A DNA stretch of 64,000 nucleotides from Phyto melanocephala (Eukaryota; Arthropoda; Insecta; Diptera; Rhinophoridae): the NCBI GenBank assembly GCA_941918925.1, contig OW799233.1:133206533-133270532 (forward strand), given 5' to 3'. This document shows, in pieces, positions 22,355 to 32,869 of this stretch. The position numbers were made by a program, and so were the translations under genes. A model generated the notes under the pieces. That model saw only the letters and a list, made by a program, of their open reading frames with translations, was not told the origin of the DNA and did no database searches. Positions within the stretch are counted from its first letter, which is position 1. The number at the start of each line of letters is the position of its first letter.

Positions 22355-24045
22355 CCTTTATAAAACATTATAATAGTTATGTTATGGATATACTAGCTTA
22401 CTTTCCACAATTCCTGGATAAGATTTTTATGTACCTGATGGACAAAGTAATTTCAAGAAAAATACCCAACAAAAAAAAAACGAACAAAAGACCTCAAGAA
22501 GCCCTTTGTATAGCAGGCCATTTACAGTTGTGGCAAATGAAGTCAACCATTTGTGATATCACACATCATAAACACAGAAATATATATTACTGAGCATCTA
22601 CTTAAACAGCTTCACAATTCTGAAAACACCTCAGAGTGCCTTGATATTGCTGACTCGAATTGGCATCACGCCAACTTGAGTGGAATTCAAACAATTATAT
22701 CAATTTTGTACAATGGAAGCCAAATCCACCCAACTGTCCAGAATCTCGGCCTGTATACAGCACATGGGCGCTTGAAAAAAACAATAATTAAAGAATACAG
22801 AAATGGTATACCAGGACATGTCTGATTTTAAGCGTAAGTGGACGACTTCGTTCAGAAAGGTAACGAAAGCAACTAGAAGATCTCTAATAGCATGATTTCT
22901 AGAAAAAGTGGATCAATTCATAAATACTGCGTAATAATAATAATAATCTGATGATTTATAAATTTGTGCAATATTTGAATAAAATATTTTTAAAATTATT
23001 AATATCGAACGGTTTGGGTTTATTTAACTTAATACAGGTAAACAAGTTTTTTTTTTTGCTCACCCTTTGTGTTTGTACATGGATATACACATATAATTAT
23101 GCAAGAGTTAAAACAAGAAACCATACTCTACATCTCAACAGTGATGACTTAGTCATTAATGTAACACTCTGTTCAAAAATATTCATAAAAAATTACTTAT
23201 ATTAAATCCTATGTAAAACTAAAGGATCTGGAAGGATGCTGAATATGATTTGAGGGGATTTTTTACGCCCTCGCCAGACTTGTCTTTTCGTTAGCCTAGT
23301 GTCAGCTTTTTATAGTAAACTGAGTAAATTCAAAATTGAATATAAATTGAACATATAAATTTTTCTTAACTGGCTTCCATAATTCTTCAGCCATCTTGTT
23401 CTGTTATGCGAACGTATGGATTTTACCCAGATAAGCTGTGGAAATAAATATTTTGTTAGTATATATAAGTTTTTCTTGAATCTGTTGCCCAAAGGTCACA
23501 AATATCGGAAAGTGCCAGGGAGGATGTTTAGCGGTCAACTATATTCTATCCGTTTTACCTATTTTCAACTTTATCTAGTGGCTATTACACTCCTCCACTA
23601 CTTTACACTTTTTCTTTTTATTAAGTATTTATTGCTTACATGCATCCTAACATGAGCAATTTTTATTGGTATTTAATGTATTTTAGTTTTTGTAGATACA
23701 CTTCTTGCTTATAACAAAAAGGAGCAAATTTTAAAAAATTCATATAAGTAATAAATGCTGTAGTAAGTTAAAGTTCTGTCAGTTACAAGACAAACAAATT
23801 CTTCATATCATCGCTGTTCTGACGTGATCGGTTATGTGATAGTTTTTTCTATATTGCTTCATTTTAGTCCTTTATCGGTCATACATCTATCCACCAAACT
23901 ATTTAATGATATCTTGACAATAGTCGGAATGCGTAAGTATAATAGAGTAAAGATATAGAATAAAATTCAGTTTTGGCTCTCCTGAAACTTTGTAAAAAAC
24001 ACATAACTGAATTCGTTAGAGCAACGGCGGTATATATGAATAAAA
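22355..24045. other. Unassigned AT-rich stretch
   Basis: Several overlapping 60-90-codon frames occur (22336-22825, 22951-23205, 23416-23655). They are AT-biased with no domain I can recognise, and I treat them as chance. Confidence 0.55.
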
Positions 24046-24048
24046 ATA

Positions 24049-25058
24049 CAGTGGTTTCCCGATTCATCGAACGATATAATGTCAGGCCCTTTCGGTAAAT
24101 CGAAAAATTCGCTAAAACGAGTACTGCTTTTTAACGTTTTTTTGTATTACTCCTTCTAATTCTGCTTGAGAGGAGAGTTTTTCACCACATTCTTTCTTTA
24201 GTCGAATTCCATATCTTTTTTTAAAACGAGAAAACCAACCATGGCTTGCGTTAAATTGGCCACCATAAAAGTGTTTATGTAACTCGACGGCTTTTGTCTT
24301 TATAATAGGCCCACTTATAGGAAAATTTTTTTCTCCTTTCCATCTGGAACCATTTAAACAATCTTGATTTCATTTTAGGCAACTCAACCCTTTTCAAAGA
24401 TCGTCTATTTTTCGACCCAAAATTAGTTTTTTCCATACATTTAAAAACTTTTCCTTTCGATTTTATAATTGTACATATAGAGGATTTTGGTATTCTTTAT
24501 TTATTGGACAAAGTTCGTAAGAATTTACTTTTTTCATAATCTTCTATAATTTCTATTTTTTCTTTAAGTGAAAGTCGTTTTAACGTTGACATTTTGATGT
24601 TCGCATAACAGAAGAACAAACAATAATGACCCATCAACTCACATAGAACACAAAAAAAAAGTTTGATTAAAACAAAATTCAAAGAAAAGCGAATTCTTCT
24701 AAAAATCACTTGTTTTGTAACGTATTTTTTCTTTTGTTTTGAGTTTGTTTTCATTTACTGACCTTTTATAAAGCAAGTTTAAAAATGAAAATAAACAGAT
24801 ATTTTTACAGATTTGTTTTTTCATTCAAGTATTTTGTTTTTCAAATACAGGGATAATACTCTTTTAAATGAATTGAGCGATAAACTCTTCTAAATATTAT
24901 TTTTACTTATTTTAAGCTACATTTTTTGCGTTATTTGCTATATCGAGTACTTAATAATTTTTTCATTCGTAATATAAGGTACTCAATGTAAACCTTTTGA
25001 CTGTTCGTTAAATCGCGAATTCGTTAAACCGAATATTCGTTAAACTGGGAAACCGTTG
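24049..25058 (-). mobile_element. Pogo/Tigger-like element, internally deleted
   Basis: It is flanked by TA (24047-24048 and 25059-25060). Terminal repeats are CAGTGGTTTCCCGATTCATC on the left and, reversed, CAACGGTTTCCCAGTTTAAC on the right. Subterminal AAATCG/GTTAAA words are typical of pogo-group ends. It is about 1 kb where full elements are usually over 2 kb. The only coding left is the DNA-binding part of the transposase. Confidence 0.8.
24130..24592 (-). pseudogene. Pogo-like transposase, CENP-B-type DNA-binding half only
   Basis: The ATG at 24592 opens MSTLKRLSLKEKIEIIEDYE, a psq/CENP-B N-terminal helix-turn-helix. After a frameshift near 24500 come SSICTIIKSKGKVF (end of HTH 1), FKWFQMERRKK (start of the second, Tc5-type HTH), GPIIKTKAVELHKHF, and SHGWFSRFKKRYGI (about 24260-24215). 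A further QAELEGVI lies near 24160. The DDD catalytic domain that should follow is absent, and the element runs straight into its terminal repeat. In the family this half binds the terminal repeats. Here at least two frame breaks make a working protein unlikely. Confidence 0.75.
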
Positions 25059-25061
25059 TAA

Positions 25062-26715
25062 TTCAATTGTGTTTTTAACGAACTTTATAGAAATATTTTA
25101 GAACAAAATTAGTAAGAGTGACTTTTAAACAATTTCGCATTAATTTTATGATGCGTATATTTAAGAAAATAGCTGTCATCATAAATCAAGCCATTACCGA
25201 AACAGCTCTTAGTTTGACTGGCAGTTTGTAGTAAGTAGTCATGGATACGTATGTTGTTCAGTAATAGCAACTCATTACATAGTTTTTAATGGGGAAGTAT
25301 GACATTAACACATTTGATTATGTCTCATTCGAAGATTATTTTTAATTAAAGGTGAAGGGTATAAAGAAGTTCGCTTAGTATTTCTTCAACTTTTGTTGTT
25401 GGTAAACTAACAAAATATGTGATTAAAATAAATTTTCCAGTTGTTTTACTTTTTTACTCCAAAAAACTGCAAAAGCAACAATAATGTATAACGTTTATAT
25501 TTTTTTTTTGTAACGGCAATTATGTTGTAATATTTTCCAGGTAACTAATTTCTATGTTAAATATTTGCAAAAAAAAAAAAATAATAATGAATAAATAAGA
25601 GTTGAAATAAGTTTAGGTATTTGCCATTTGCATACACATCTGCATTTTTAAGCAAAGGTGATTTTTGTGAAATTAGGAAATTTGAAATTTAAAACTTATG
25701 AATTCTTATTGCTCTTATTTGACCTTTATTTTATAAAATTTTTAATTGATTCTTCAAGCTCGAGGTCCCTATAAATATTTGTTGATTTATTTGTTGTTCA
25801 ATATTTCGCTACTCCTTTGTGTAGCATCTTCAGAAAAGAAATTGTGCTAGAGATAATTAATTTTTTTAATTTAGAGGAGACTGCTTCATAATTATCTCAT
25901 AACTGGAGAACCTTACAATTGTCTTTTCTATACCCTACTATTTCTTAATATGGGCAACATTTTGCAGATATTGAGAAGCAAAAAGTGAACACAATATTTT
26001 TTCTGGCAAAACTAAGACATTTTAGAATAAATTGTTCCCTAACTATCACATAATTTCGGGGTGCAACCTTTTTAAAAATTAATAAATGAAAAAAAAAAAA
26101 GAAATCAAACCTAAAAAAAACTTATTCATCCATAAGAGCAACGAATAGTTTTAAGGAATCCAAGATTTTCAGGCATTATAAAAAACAGCAAAGCCAAAAT
26201 TTCTCGCTATAGATCTATTTAGGCTAGCTACATAAATAGGTCATCAAAGTAATCGTCTTCATACAGACGTGTGATTGTAGTTAGAAGCCATATATGACCT
26301 TTGTGTATATAAGGGTTGGTGGCAATTGAGTATAAGACAATTTCAGTTGTACATTGTCGGGCTGGTAACACAAGAAACTAATTAACACAGTTTTGTATAG
26401 GCCAAACAATATCAAAATATACTGTTATACAGCAGATTTGGCTGACATCACTTCTCTGAATTTCTAAACCGGAACTTCAACATACTAGATTGACACTGCT
26501 AGTATATGATGGTAAATATATTAGAATGAAACAAGTCTGTCTCTAAATAAAAGTTTATTCTTAACTCCTAAAATGTGCAAAAAATCGCAAAGATTTTGTA
26601 TTTTATATAATAATTAGTTACCTCATTGGGTAGATTATTCAGGGAAAAGTCGCTGCGAAATACTGAATTAAAATTAAATAATTTTTATATAATAATTAAT
26701 TTTCAAGCTTGAGGT
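25062..26715. other. Unassigned AT-rich stretch
   Basis: A short phrase GGTGAAGGGTATAAAG near 25352 resembles a DINE-C end but nothing follows it. A TATATAAG box (26306) precedes a TCAGTT initiator-like site (26343) by an over-long distance. No gene is seen. Confidence 0.45.
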
Positions 26716-26719
26716 CAAA

Positions 26720-26960
26720 AGATTATATAATATTTTAGTATTCCGAGGCCTTCTTTGACTAGAATTTTTACATTGACAGCTGTATTCTAATAGTCAATCC
26801 CTTTCATTTAATATCCATATCGATAGAGGTTAAGAAGAATTTTTTCCTTTTTTTGGTAGTGACGTCAGCTTTTAACACATCTTTATTGTCCACTGTATTT
26901 TACTGACCAAACTCTTTCATTTTAAAGGCCCACTGTGTAGGCGAAATGAGGGAAGACGTA
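26720..26960 (-). repeat. DINE-C body fragment
   Basis: CTGTATTCTAATAGTCAA, ATTTAATATCCATATCGA and ACTGTATTTTACTGACCAA align in order with the DINE-C body at about 21105-21260. The ends are missing. Confidence 0.6.
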
Positions 26961-26964
26961 ATAT

Positions 26965-27674
26965 GTGCAACTGTTATACTGCTAAGATCAAAAAAAATTC
27001 TTTTTGTGTATCCTGAAAGCTTAATATAATATACATATTTATATATATTAGGGCGGATCAAATTGTATGGAACGAGTTTTTTATGAAGCGTATAGCAAAA
27101 ACGTAATCTATAGGTGATTCTGAGAAATTTTGCTCAAGATACCATAGCCCTTAGTCTGGTTTGGAGCCCCCCAAAATTTCAAATTAGATATTTTTCCATA
27201 TATTCATAGAATAATTTAATAAAATTCATCATAAAACCGGATAGAATTATAGTAGATTTCTCAACCTTGGCTTGTTTGAAAGGTTTTTTTTTTATTTTTT
27301 CAGAATCTGTATTGATACCAATATTTTTTTTAATATGAATATTAGGAATGTTTTGTCGAAAAGTAGCCTAATATTAACTTTTAACTAATAAATTCTGAAT
27401 TTTCTTAGATTTTTTTTGCAGATTATGAAAGTTTAGATAATTTCCAACAACTTTTATTACGACAAATTTTTTTGTTTTCGAACTCTTTTTTGTAGGAAAA
27501 TCGATCTGAAGAAATCAACATTTTCTAGGTTTTATTGTTAAATATTATTCTCGACCTAAACTTTAATGTTTTAACGTGGTAATATTATTTTTTTAGGTTA
27601 TTCTTACTTTCCGTTCGAGGAGTTTTCTTACGACTTTCTAATGTCACTGCCATAACTCCTTCACAATTATTTTC
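26965..27674. other. Unassigned stretch
   Basis: The phrase TTAGGGCGGATCAAATTG at 27048 looks like a transposon edge, but I find no partner end in the window. Confidence 0.4.
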
Positions 27675-27676
27675 TA

Positions 27677-30484
27677 CTAGCATTTAACCCGCTACTTCGT
27701 TAGCGCAGTTCTTACTATTTATTGAATGCTCAAGTTCTATTTATAATTATTAAATATTTTTGGTTCAATTTATGAAAATTTGTATCTCTGATTCAATTTA
27801 CTTAGAAATATAAAAAGTAGAGTAAGGTTATATCGGGCATATAACTAACTAAAAGCAAGATCAATGCTACTGAGTTTCAAAAATTAAGATTCATATTTTG
27901 CAAAAATTACCCTAAAAATAATAAAAGTTACATTTTTTCCTTCACTAAAACTTCCACTTGGTTTATTATTACCTTTATTTAGAATTCTATGTATTCAAAA
28001 TATATAAAAAGAGAAAAAGTAATTTTGGTCGTCCATAATATTAGGACTTAGACCTCGCATCAAAAAACATTAATTTTAACAATCTATGCTTACAAACGTA
28101 AAAATACAAAGAGTACAATAAAAATGCGAAAAGGCTTTTTTTGTGTCTTTAATATCATTTTAATTCTAAACTTGAATAAATAATCCTTTATTTCACAATT
28201 TTAACTTTTTAAACGTAGGAAATTCAAAAAGTCCCATTATAATGCATAAAACTACCCTTTTGATCGCCCATAACATATTTAGCCTTACCTTGTATCAATA
28301 GTCACTAATTTCGAAATTCTTGCTTCGCAAACGTTAAAAATACAATAAGTACCATATAAATTCAAAAAAGTACCTCTTTGGTCACCCATAACATTTTTAG
28401 CCTCACCTTGTATCAATTGTCACTAATTTCAAGATTCTACCTTCGCAAACGTTGAAAATACAAAAAGTACCATACAAATTCAAAAAAGTACCTTTTTGGT
28501 CGCCCATAACATTTTTTGTCTCACCTAGAATCAATAGTCCTTGATTGTATAATCCTATCTTTATAAACGTAGAAAATGCAAAAAATACCATAAAAATTCA
28601 AAAAAGTACCTTTTTGGTCGACCATAATATTTTCGGTCTCACCTTGTATCAATAGCCACTAATTTTAAAATTCTAGCTTCGCAAACGTTGAAAATAGAAA
28701 AAGTACCATAAAAATTCAAAAAAGTACCTTTTTGGTCGCCCATAAAATTTTTAGTCTTACCTTGTATTAATAGTCCTTTATTTTACAATTCTACCTCTAT
28801 AAACGTAGAAAATACAAAAAGTACCATAAAAATTCAAAAAAGTACCTTCTTGGTCGACCATAACATTTTTAGTCTCACCTTGTATTAATTATCACTGATT
28901 TCAAAATTCTAGCTTCACAAACGTTGAAAATACAAAAAGTACCATACAAATTCAAAAAAGTACCTTTTTGGTCGACCATAACATTTTTAGTCTCACTTTG
29001 TATCAATAGCCACTAATTTTAAAATTCTAGCTTCGCAAACGTTGAAAACACAAAAAGCACCATAAAAATTCAAAAAAGTACTTATTTGGTCGCCCATAAC
29101 ATTTTTAGTCTCACTTTGTATCAATAGCCACTAATTTTAAAATTCTAGCTTCGCAAACGTTGAAAACACAAAAAGCACCATAAAAATTCAAGAAAGTACC
29201 TTTTTGGTCGACCATAACATTTTTAGTCTCACTTTGTATCAATAGCCACTAATTTTAAAATTCTACCTTCACAAACGTTGAAAACACCAAAAGTACCATA
29301 AAAATTCAAGAAAGTACCTTTTTGGTCGACCATAACATTTTTAGTCTCACTTTGTATCAATAGCCACTAATTTTAAAATTCTAGCTTCGCAAACGTTGAA
29401 AACACAAAAAGCACCATAAAAATTCAAAAAAGTACCTTTTTGGTCACCCATAACATTTTTAGTCTAACCTGGAATCAATAGTCCTTTATTTTACAATTCT
29501 ACCTTTATAAACGTAGAAAATACAAAAAGTACCATAGAAAAGCGAAAAAGTACATTTTTAGTCCAAGTTCCAAATTCCAAGATTAAAATGTTCAAATATC
29601 TATGTAACAAAATATTTTAATAGACATGATTAAAACTCAGTAAATCTACTCTTTTTTGCATAAAAGTAATTATGTTCTAAAAAGTACCAAACTCTTCTCG
29701 ATTTTTCCCTTTTCTACCCTGTTTCAATTTTTACTAAATTACATAATTTTTTATGTCTAGTGAAATCCCAATTAAAAATTTTGTGAAAATTGGCCGTCTA
29801 ATTAGGAATTACATACATTTTCCGAAATTTTCCCCTTTTTGGTACCTTTTTTGTCCCCAAAAAAGTTTCCAAAAATTTCACCCTAATAGTTGTCCATATT
29901 CTATTAGGAAATAATAATTGTCAAATTTTGTCACATTGAATAATATAAGAAAAGTTTATTTTAAAAAAAGTACCAAAAAAAGGGACAATTTTTACCCCTT
30001 ATACATATGAATTTGAAAAAAGTGCCGAATTCTTATTAATATTTTTTTTCGGACTACTTAATACAGTTTAAATTTTTTTCCTAGCTTTATGCGTTTGGTA
30101 GTTACATAGGGTACCAAAAAAGTACCAAATTATAGTTTTTACCCGTTTTTTCCCCTTAGGGGTTGAAAATTCTAAAAAAGGCCAGACACCTGTCAGCTTA
30201 TTTTTTGTGCAAATTACAATACTTTTTCAATTTAATTTGTATCATTTTTAGTTTAGCAGATATAAGATTACCGATTTTACCCGTTTTTACCCTTTTTTAC
30301 CCCCTTAAAGTACGAATTTCCAAAAATCCCTTCTTAGTGGAGCTATACATTGAAAGAGGAAACGATTGTCCAAATTTCATGTCTCTAGCTCTTTGCGTTT
30401 GGGCTGTGCGATGATGAATCAGTCAGTCAGTCAGTCAGTCATTCAGTCAGTCAGTCAGTCACGTTACTCTTTTATATATATAGA
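27677..30484 (-). mobile_element. Non-autonomous Helitron with internal minisatellite
   Basis: On the minus strand it begins TCTATATATATAAAAGAGTA at 30484, preceded by A, and ends GGGTTAAATGCTAG at 27677, followed by T. Just before the end is a hairpin GCGCTAACGAAGTAGCGGG-like stem. A GACT repeat (30419-30460) lies next to the start. A stretch with AGCTAGAGACATGAAATTTG follows it. These are standard Helitron features. It shares the start sequence, but not the body, of the pair at 9363-10869. About half of its 2.8 kb is a 118-bp tandem array. No Rep/helicase motifs are present. Confidence 0.85.
27990..29590. repeat. 118-bp tandem array, about 13 units
   Basis: The marker AAACGT occurs at 28093, 28211, 28329, 28447, 28565, 28683, 28801, 28919, 29037, 29155, 29273, 29391 and 29509: exactly every 118 bases. 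Each unit also has AAAAAGTACC, AAAAAAGTACCTTTTTGGTC, a CCATAACATTTTTAGTCTCAC stretch and a TGTATCAATAG stretch. A more decayed unit may precede the first. The units are Helitron-internal, not a CRISPR array, since the whole 118 bases are conserved. Confidence 0.9.
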
Positions 30485-30530
30485 TAACTCGTTTTGAAAC
30501 AATCGTTAATGATTGTACATGTTTTTCTGT

Positions 30531-31013
30531 TCATTGTATGTGCATTGGAATTTGTGGATCAGTTCCTTCATTTTCATCTTCATCCATGTGTAATTCAGAT
30601 GGTTCGTATCTTGGATCATCGGTACCAGATGTAAGTGTTGGTACTGTTGTAGCTGCTTCTTCAACGACTTCCGTATATTCAGGTGTTGCAAATTTTCTAT
30701 CATTATGCTGATCCATCATAAATTCTTTTAGATGTTCTGGAATTAATCCACACGAGCATTCTGCTGTTTTTAATTTGCAATTACATTTGCCAATATAAAA
30801 TAATTCATTTATTGAATCAACAAATGCTTTGAATTCATTTGTTTTGTTTCTATGTTGTACATGTTTCTGGTATTTATCAAAATTATATTTTTTTATAATT
30901 CTATTAATGATTTCAATCTTTAATTAACACCAAATTTGGATCAATTTATCTGTTACGTGAGGAGTAAAAGTTTTATACGAGAACGTTTTGCTTTCAATTT
31001 TATCACGATCACC
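30531..31013 (-). pseudogene. Unrecognised protein exon with CxC motifs and acidic tail
   Basis: A minus-strand frame runs from a splice-acceptor-like TTTTGTTTTAG (ending 31014) to the TGA at 30531, about 160 codons, broken only by one TAA. It begins GDRDKIESKTFSYKTF, continues THVTDKLIQIW-like text, then NELFYIGKCNCKLKTAECSC, PEHLKEFMMDQHNDRKF, and an acidic tail with HMDEDENEGTDPQ. Two CxC pairs followed by a DQxxxRK motif recall uncharacterised repeat-associated proteins in arthropods and cnidarians, from memory. No known function can be given. Its start exon might lie upstream, and the frame at 32606-32797 on the same strand is a candidate. A piggyBac relic sits between them. Confidence 0.5.
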
Positions 31014-31212
31014 TAAAACAAAATAATATTTTAATATTTAGTAGGCAAACTAAGATCATTCAACCCTAACCATACTGATAACTTTTATATACGAAGACGC
31101 CTGACAAAAATTAAAATCGTAAGACATAGCAACAAGAAAGGCAATAAAATAGCATTAGATTTCAATCTGCAGATATTATAGACTTAAAATATAAACCTCG
31201 CTAGTTTCGTTA

Positions 31213-32346
31213 ATGTCAATGGAAATAATTGATGCTTTTATTGGAATTTTATTAATGATGTCAGCGTTGATCCTTTGGGAAAATTATAATCACCTTTTAC
31301 ACAAAGCATCATTAAGACGCGTAATACGTTTCGACAATGTATTTACAAGATTGTCACGAACTGAAATAGAAAAGCTGCTGGTATCTGAGATATTTGGAAT
31401 ATACTGACGCAAAATCTCTTTTCCAGATGAAAATGTGACAGTAGGCGAACCGTTTTTTTCACTTAAAGGCAGAAATATATTTACTCAATATATGCCCTCA
31501 AAACCAGCTAAATATAGAATTTAGAAATTTTGTAATGTTACACAGCCAATAGCTATTCTTAGAATAGAAATATTTACACAGACATGCCTGGTGGTCAGTG
31601 GCAGGCAAGCATAGGAGAAATAATCGTTATACATCTGGTTGATTTTTATACTTTATTTTTATACTGTACATCACTCCCTTTGGTCATTCGGCTACAATGA
31701 GTGGAATAAGACTCATCGGTATTCTTCCACAAAACAAAGCCTACATTACAACATGGCTATGTCCAAACCCAACCGGCGATATTGGTTGACCTTATTGTCA
31801 GTTGCGACCAATAATATGAATAGTGTTTTCTTTCCTTCAACATTGTATTATACTCGAGGGGAGCCAGCTTTAAATGGAAAGTAGGAAATAATTGACAATT
31901 GACATCTGCAACAAAGCAAAAGGCGGATTTGATTTTCGATGGTATACAAATATAGCCACCAAAGAACAAACGAATAGATGGCTACTGGCCGTTTTCTTTT
32001 TTGAAATGATTGATCGAAGCTCTCGCCGGGGATTTTTTACTTCACTTGACGTGTAGTTAGCAACTATAAATATGAACAAAGGAGCCAATGATAATCGAAT
32101 AACACGATACGCTAACGTCCGGGCAGATATTGAGCTTATAACAAATAAATCCATACCAATAGAAGTCTACAAGCATGCTGCACCACGGGATACAAATAAG
32201 CGAGATAAAGCAGGACTGGTGCAACTAAAGCATCGCTGTTACATTTGCGTGACTTCTGATCCAAAATCTGATCGCAAAATATGCATTGGTTATAAACGGA
32301 CAATGTGGAATATGTATTGCAAAATTATTGCTCCACGCTGCACTTA
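31213..32346 (+). pseudogene. piggyBac-family transposase, decayed
   Basis: In order on the plus strand: MSMEIIDAFIGILLMM (31213, start of the DDE_Tnp_1_7 domain), GEPFFSLKGRNIFTQYMPSK then PAKY (31440-31510), KPNRRYWLTLLSVATNN and TLYYTRGEPALNGK (31760-31880), KRTNEWLLAVFFFEMID (31965-32010), SSRRGFFTSL, ANVRADIELIT (32110), APRDTNKRDKAGLVQLKHRC and CYICVTSDPKSDRKIC, ending C..C-type at the stop (32346). The last part is the cysteine-rich C-terminal domain of the family. The catalytic Asp expected in VDExLVPFRGR reads Gly (TVGEPF), and several frameshifts are present. No TTAA-flanked terminal repeats were found. Confidence 0.85.
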
Positions 32347-32412
32347 ATTCAATTTTTCATTATTCTTGTATGCAACATTACTAGTACAAAGTTTTTTTTT
32401 ACAAATAAAAGG

Positions 32413-32542
32413 TTTAATGTAAAATAATTATTTTTCTGGATAACCAATAAAACATATGAAAATGAAATTTTACTTTTTTAATACAAAATGTAAATAGATA
32501 TTTAGGGGTACCCGGGTGCCCTTATCAGGAGGGAAAGGACTT
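32413..32542 (-). repeat. Decayed second copy of a GxPGT peptide module
   Basis: The minus strand reads GHPGTPKYLFTF, CIKKVKFHFHMFYW and RKI after two stops. This mirrors GYPGTRTYFKVEF, LNKIKYKFEV and DKDFI in the frame at 32606-32797, 192 bases (64 codons) upstream. It suggests a protein once built of tandem modules, or a duplicated exon. Confidence 0.4.
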
Positions 32543-32605
32543 CTTGACTTTGGGTGACTCCAGAGCCAACCCAAATAAACTAAGAGTAATTTAGATTGGA
32601 AAGAA

Positions 32606-32797
32606 CTATATAAAATCTTTATCTAAAAGAACTTGCGGAACCTCAAATTTGTATTTAATTTTGTTTAAATAAAATTCAACTTTAAAGTACGTTCGGGTAC
32701 CGGGGTACCCGTCTTGGAAGGAGTCAAAACTTGTTGATGTTGTTGCTTCCATTTGCGAAGACACCGCAGACGATGTTGATGGTTCTTGATTATCCAT
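32606..32797 (-). CDS. Unrecognised 63-residue frame, possible first exon
   Basis: The ATG at 32797 opens MDNQEPSTSSAVSSQMEATT, a Ser/Thr-rich hydrophilic start common at the N-termini of eukaryotic proteins. DSFQDGYPGTRTYFKVEF and a KIKYKFEV stretch follow, with a stop at 32606. An in-frame ATG lies 23 codons upstream, but the text between is less protein-like, so I favour 32797. The second half recurs at 32413-32542. I recognise no domain. It lies on the same strand as the frame at 30531-31013, with the piggyBac relic between. Chance cannot be excluded for so short a frame. Confidence 0.35.
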   Translation of the reverse strand: MDNQEPSTSSAVSSQMEATTSTSFDSFQDGYPGTRTYFKVEFYLNKIKYKFEVPQVLLDKDFI

Positions 32798-32869
32798 AAT
32801 AACTTTGATATTATCAGTTTGAAAGCTACTAACGCTGAGGCGTACGAAGTTCATACTACGTCTCAATTT

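Noticed and set aside
26300..26350. TATA box plus TCAGTT initiator as a host or LTR promoter
   Set aside because: The spacing between TATATAAG and the initiator is about 39 bases, too long for a standard core promoter. No downstream coding or LTR ends were found.
27990..29590. Possible CRISPR-like array
   Set aside because: The full 118-base unit is conserved, with no short repeat plus unique spacer pattern. The context is a eukaryotic Helitron.
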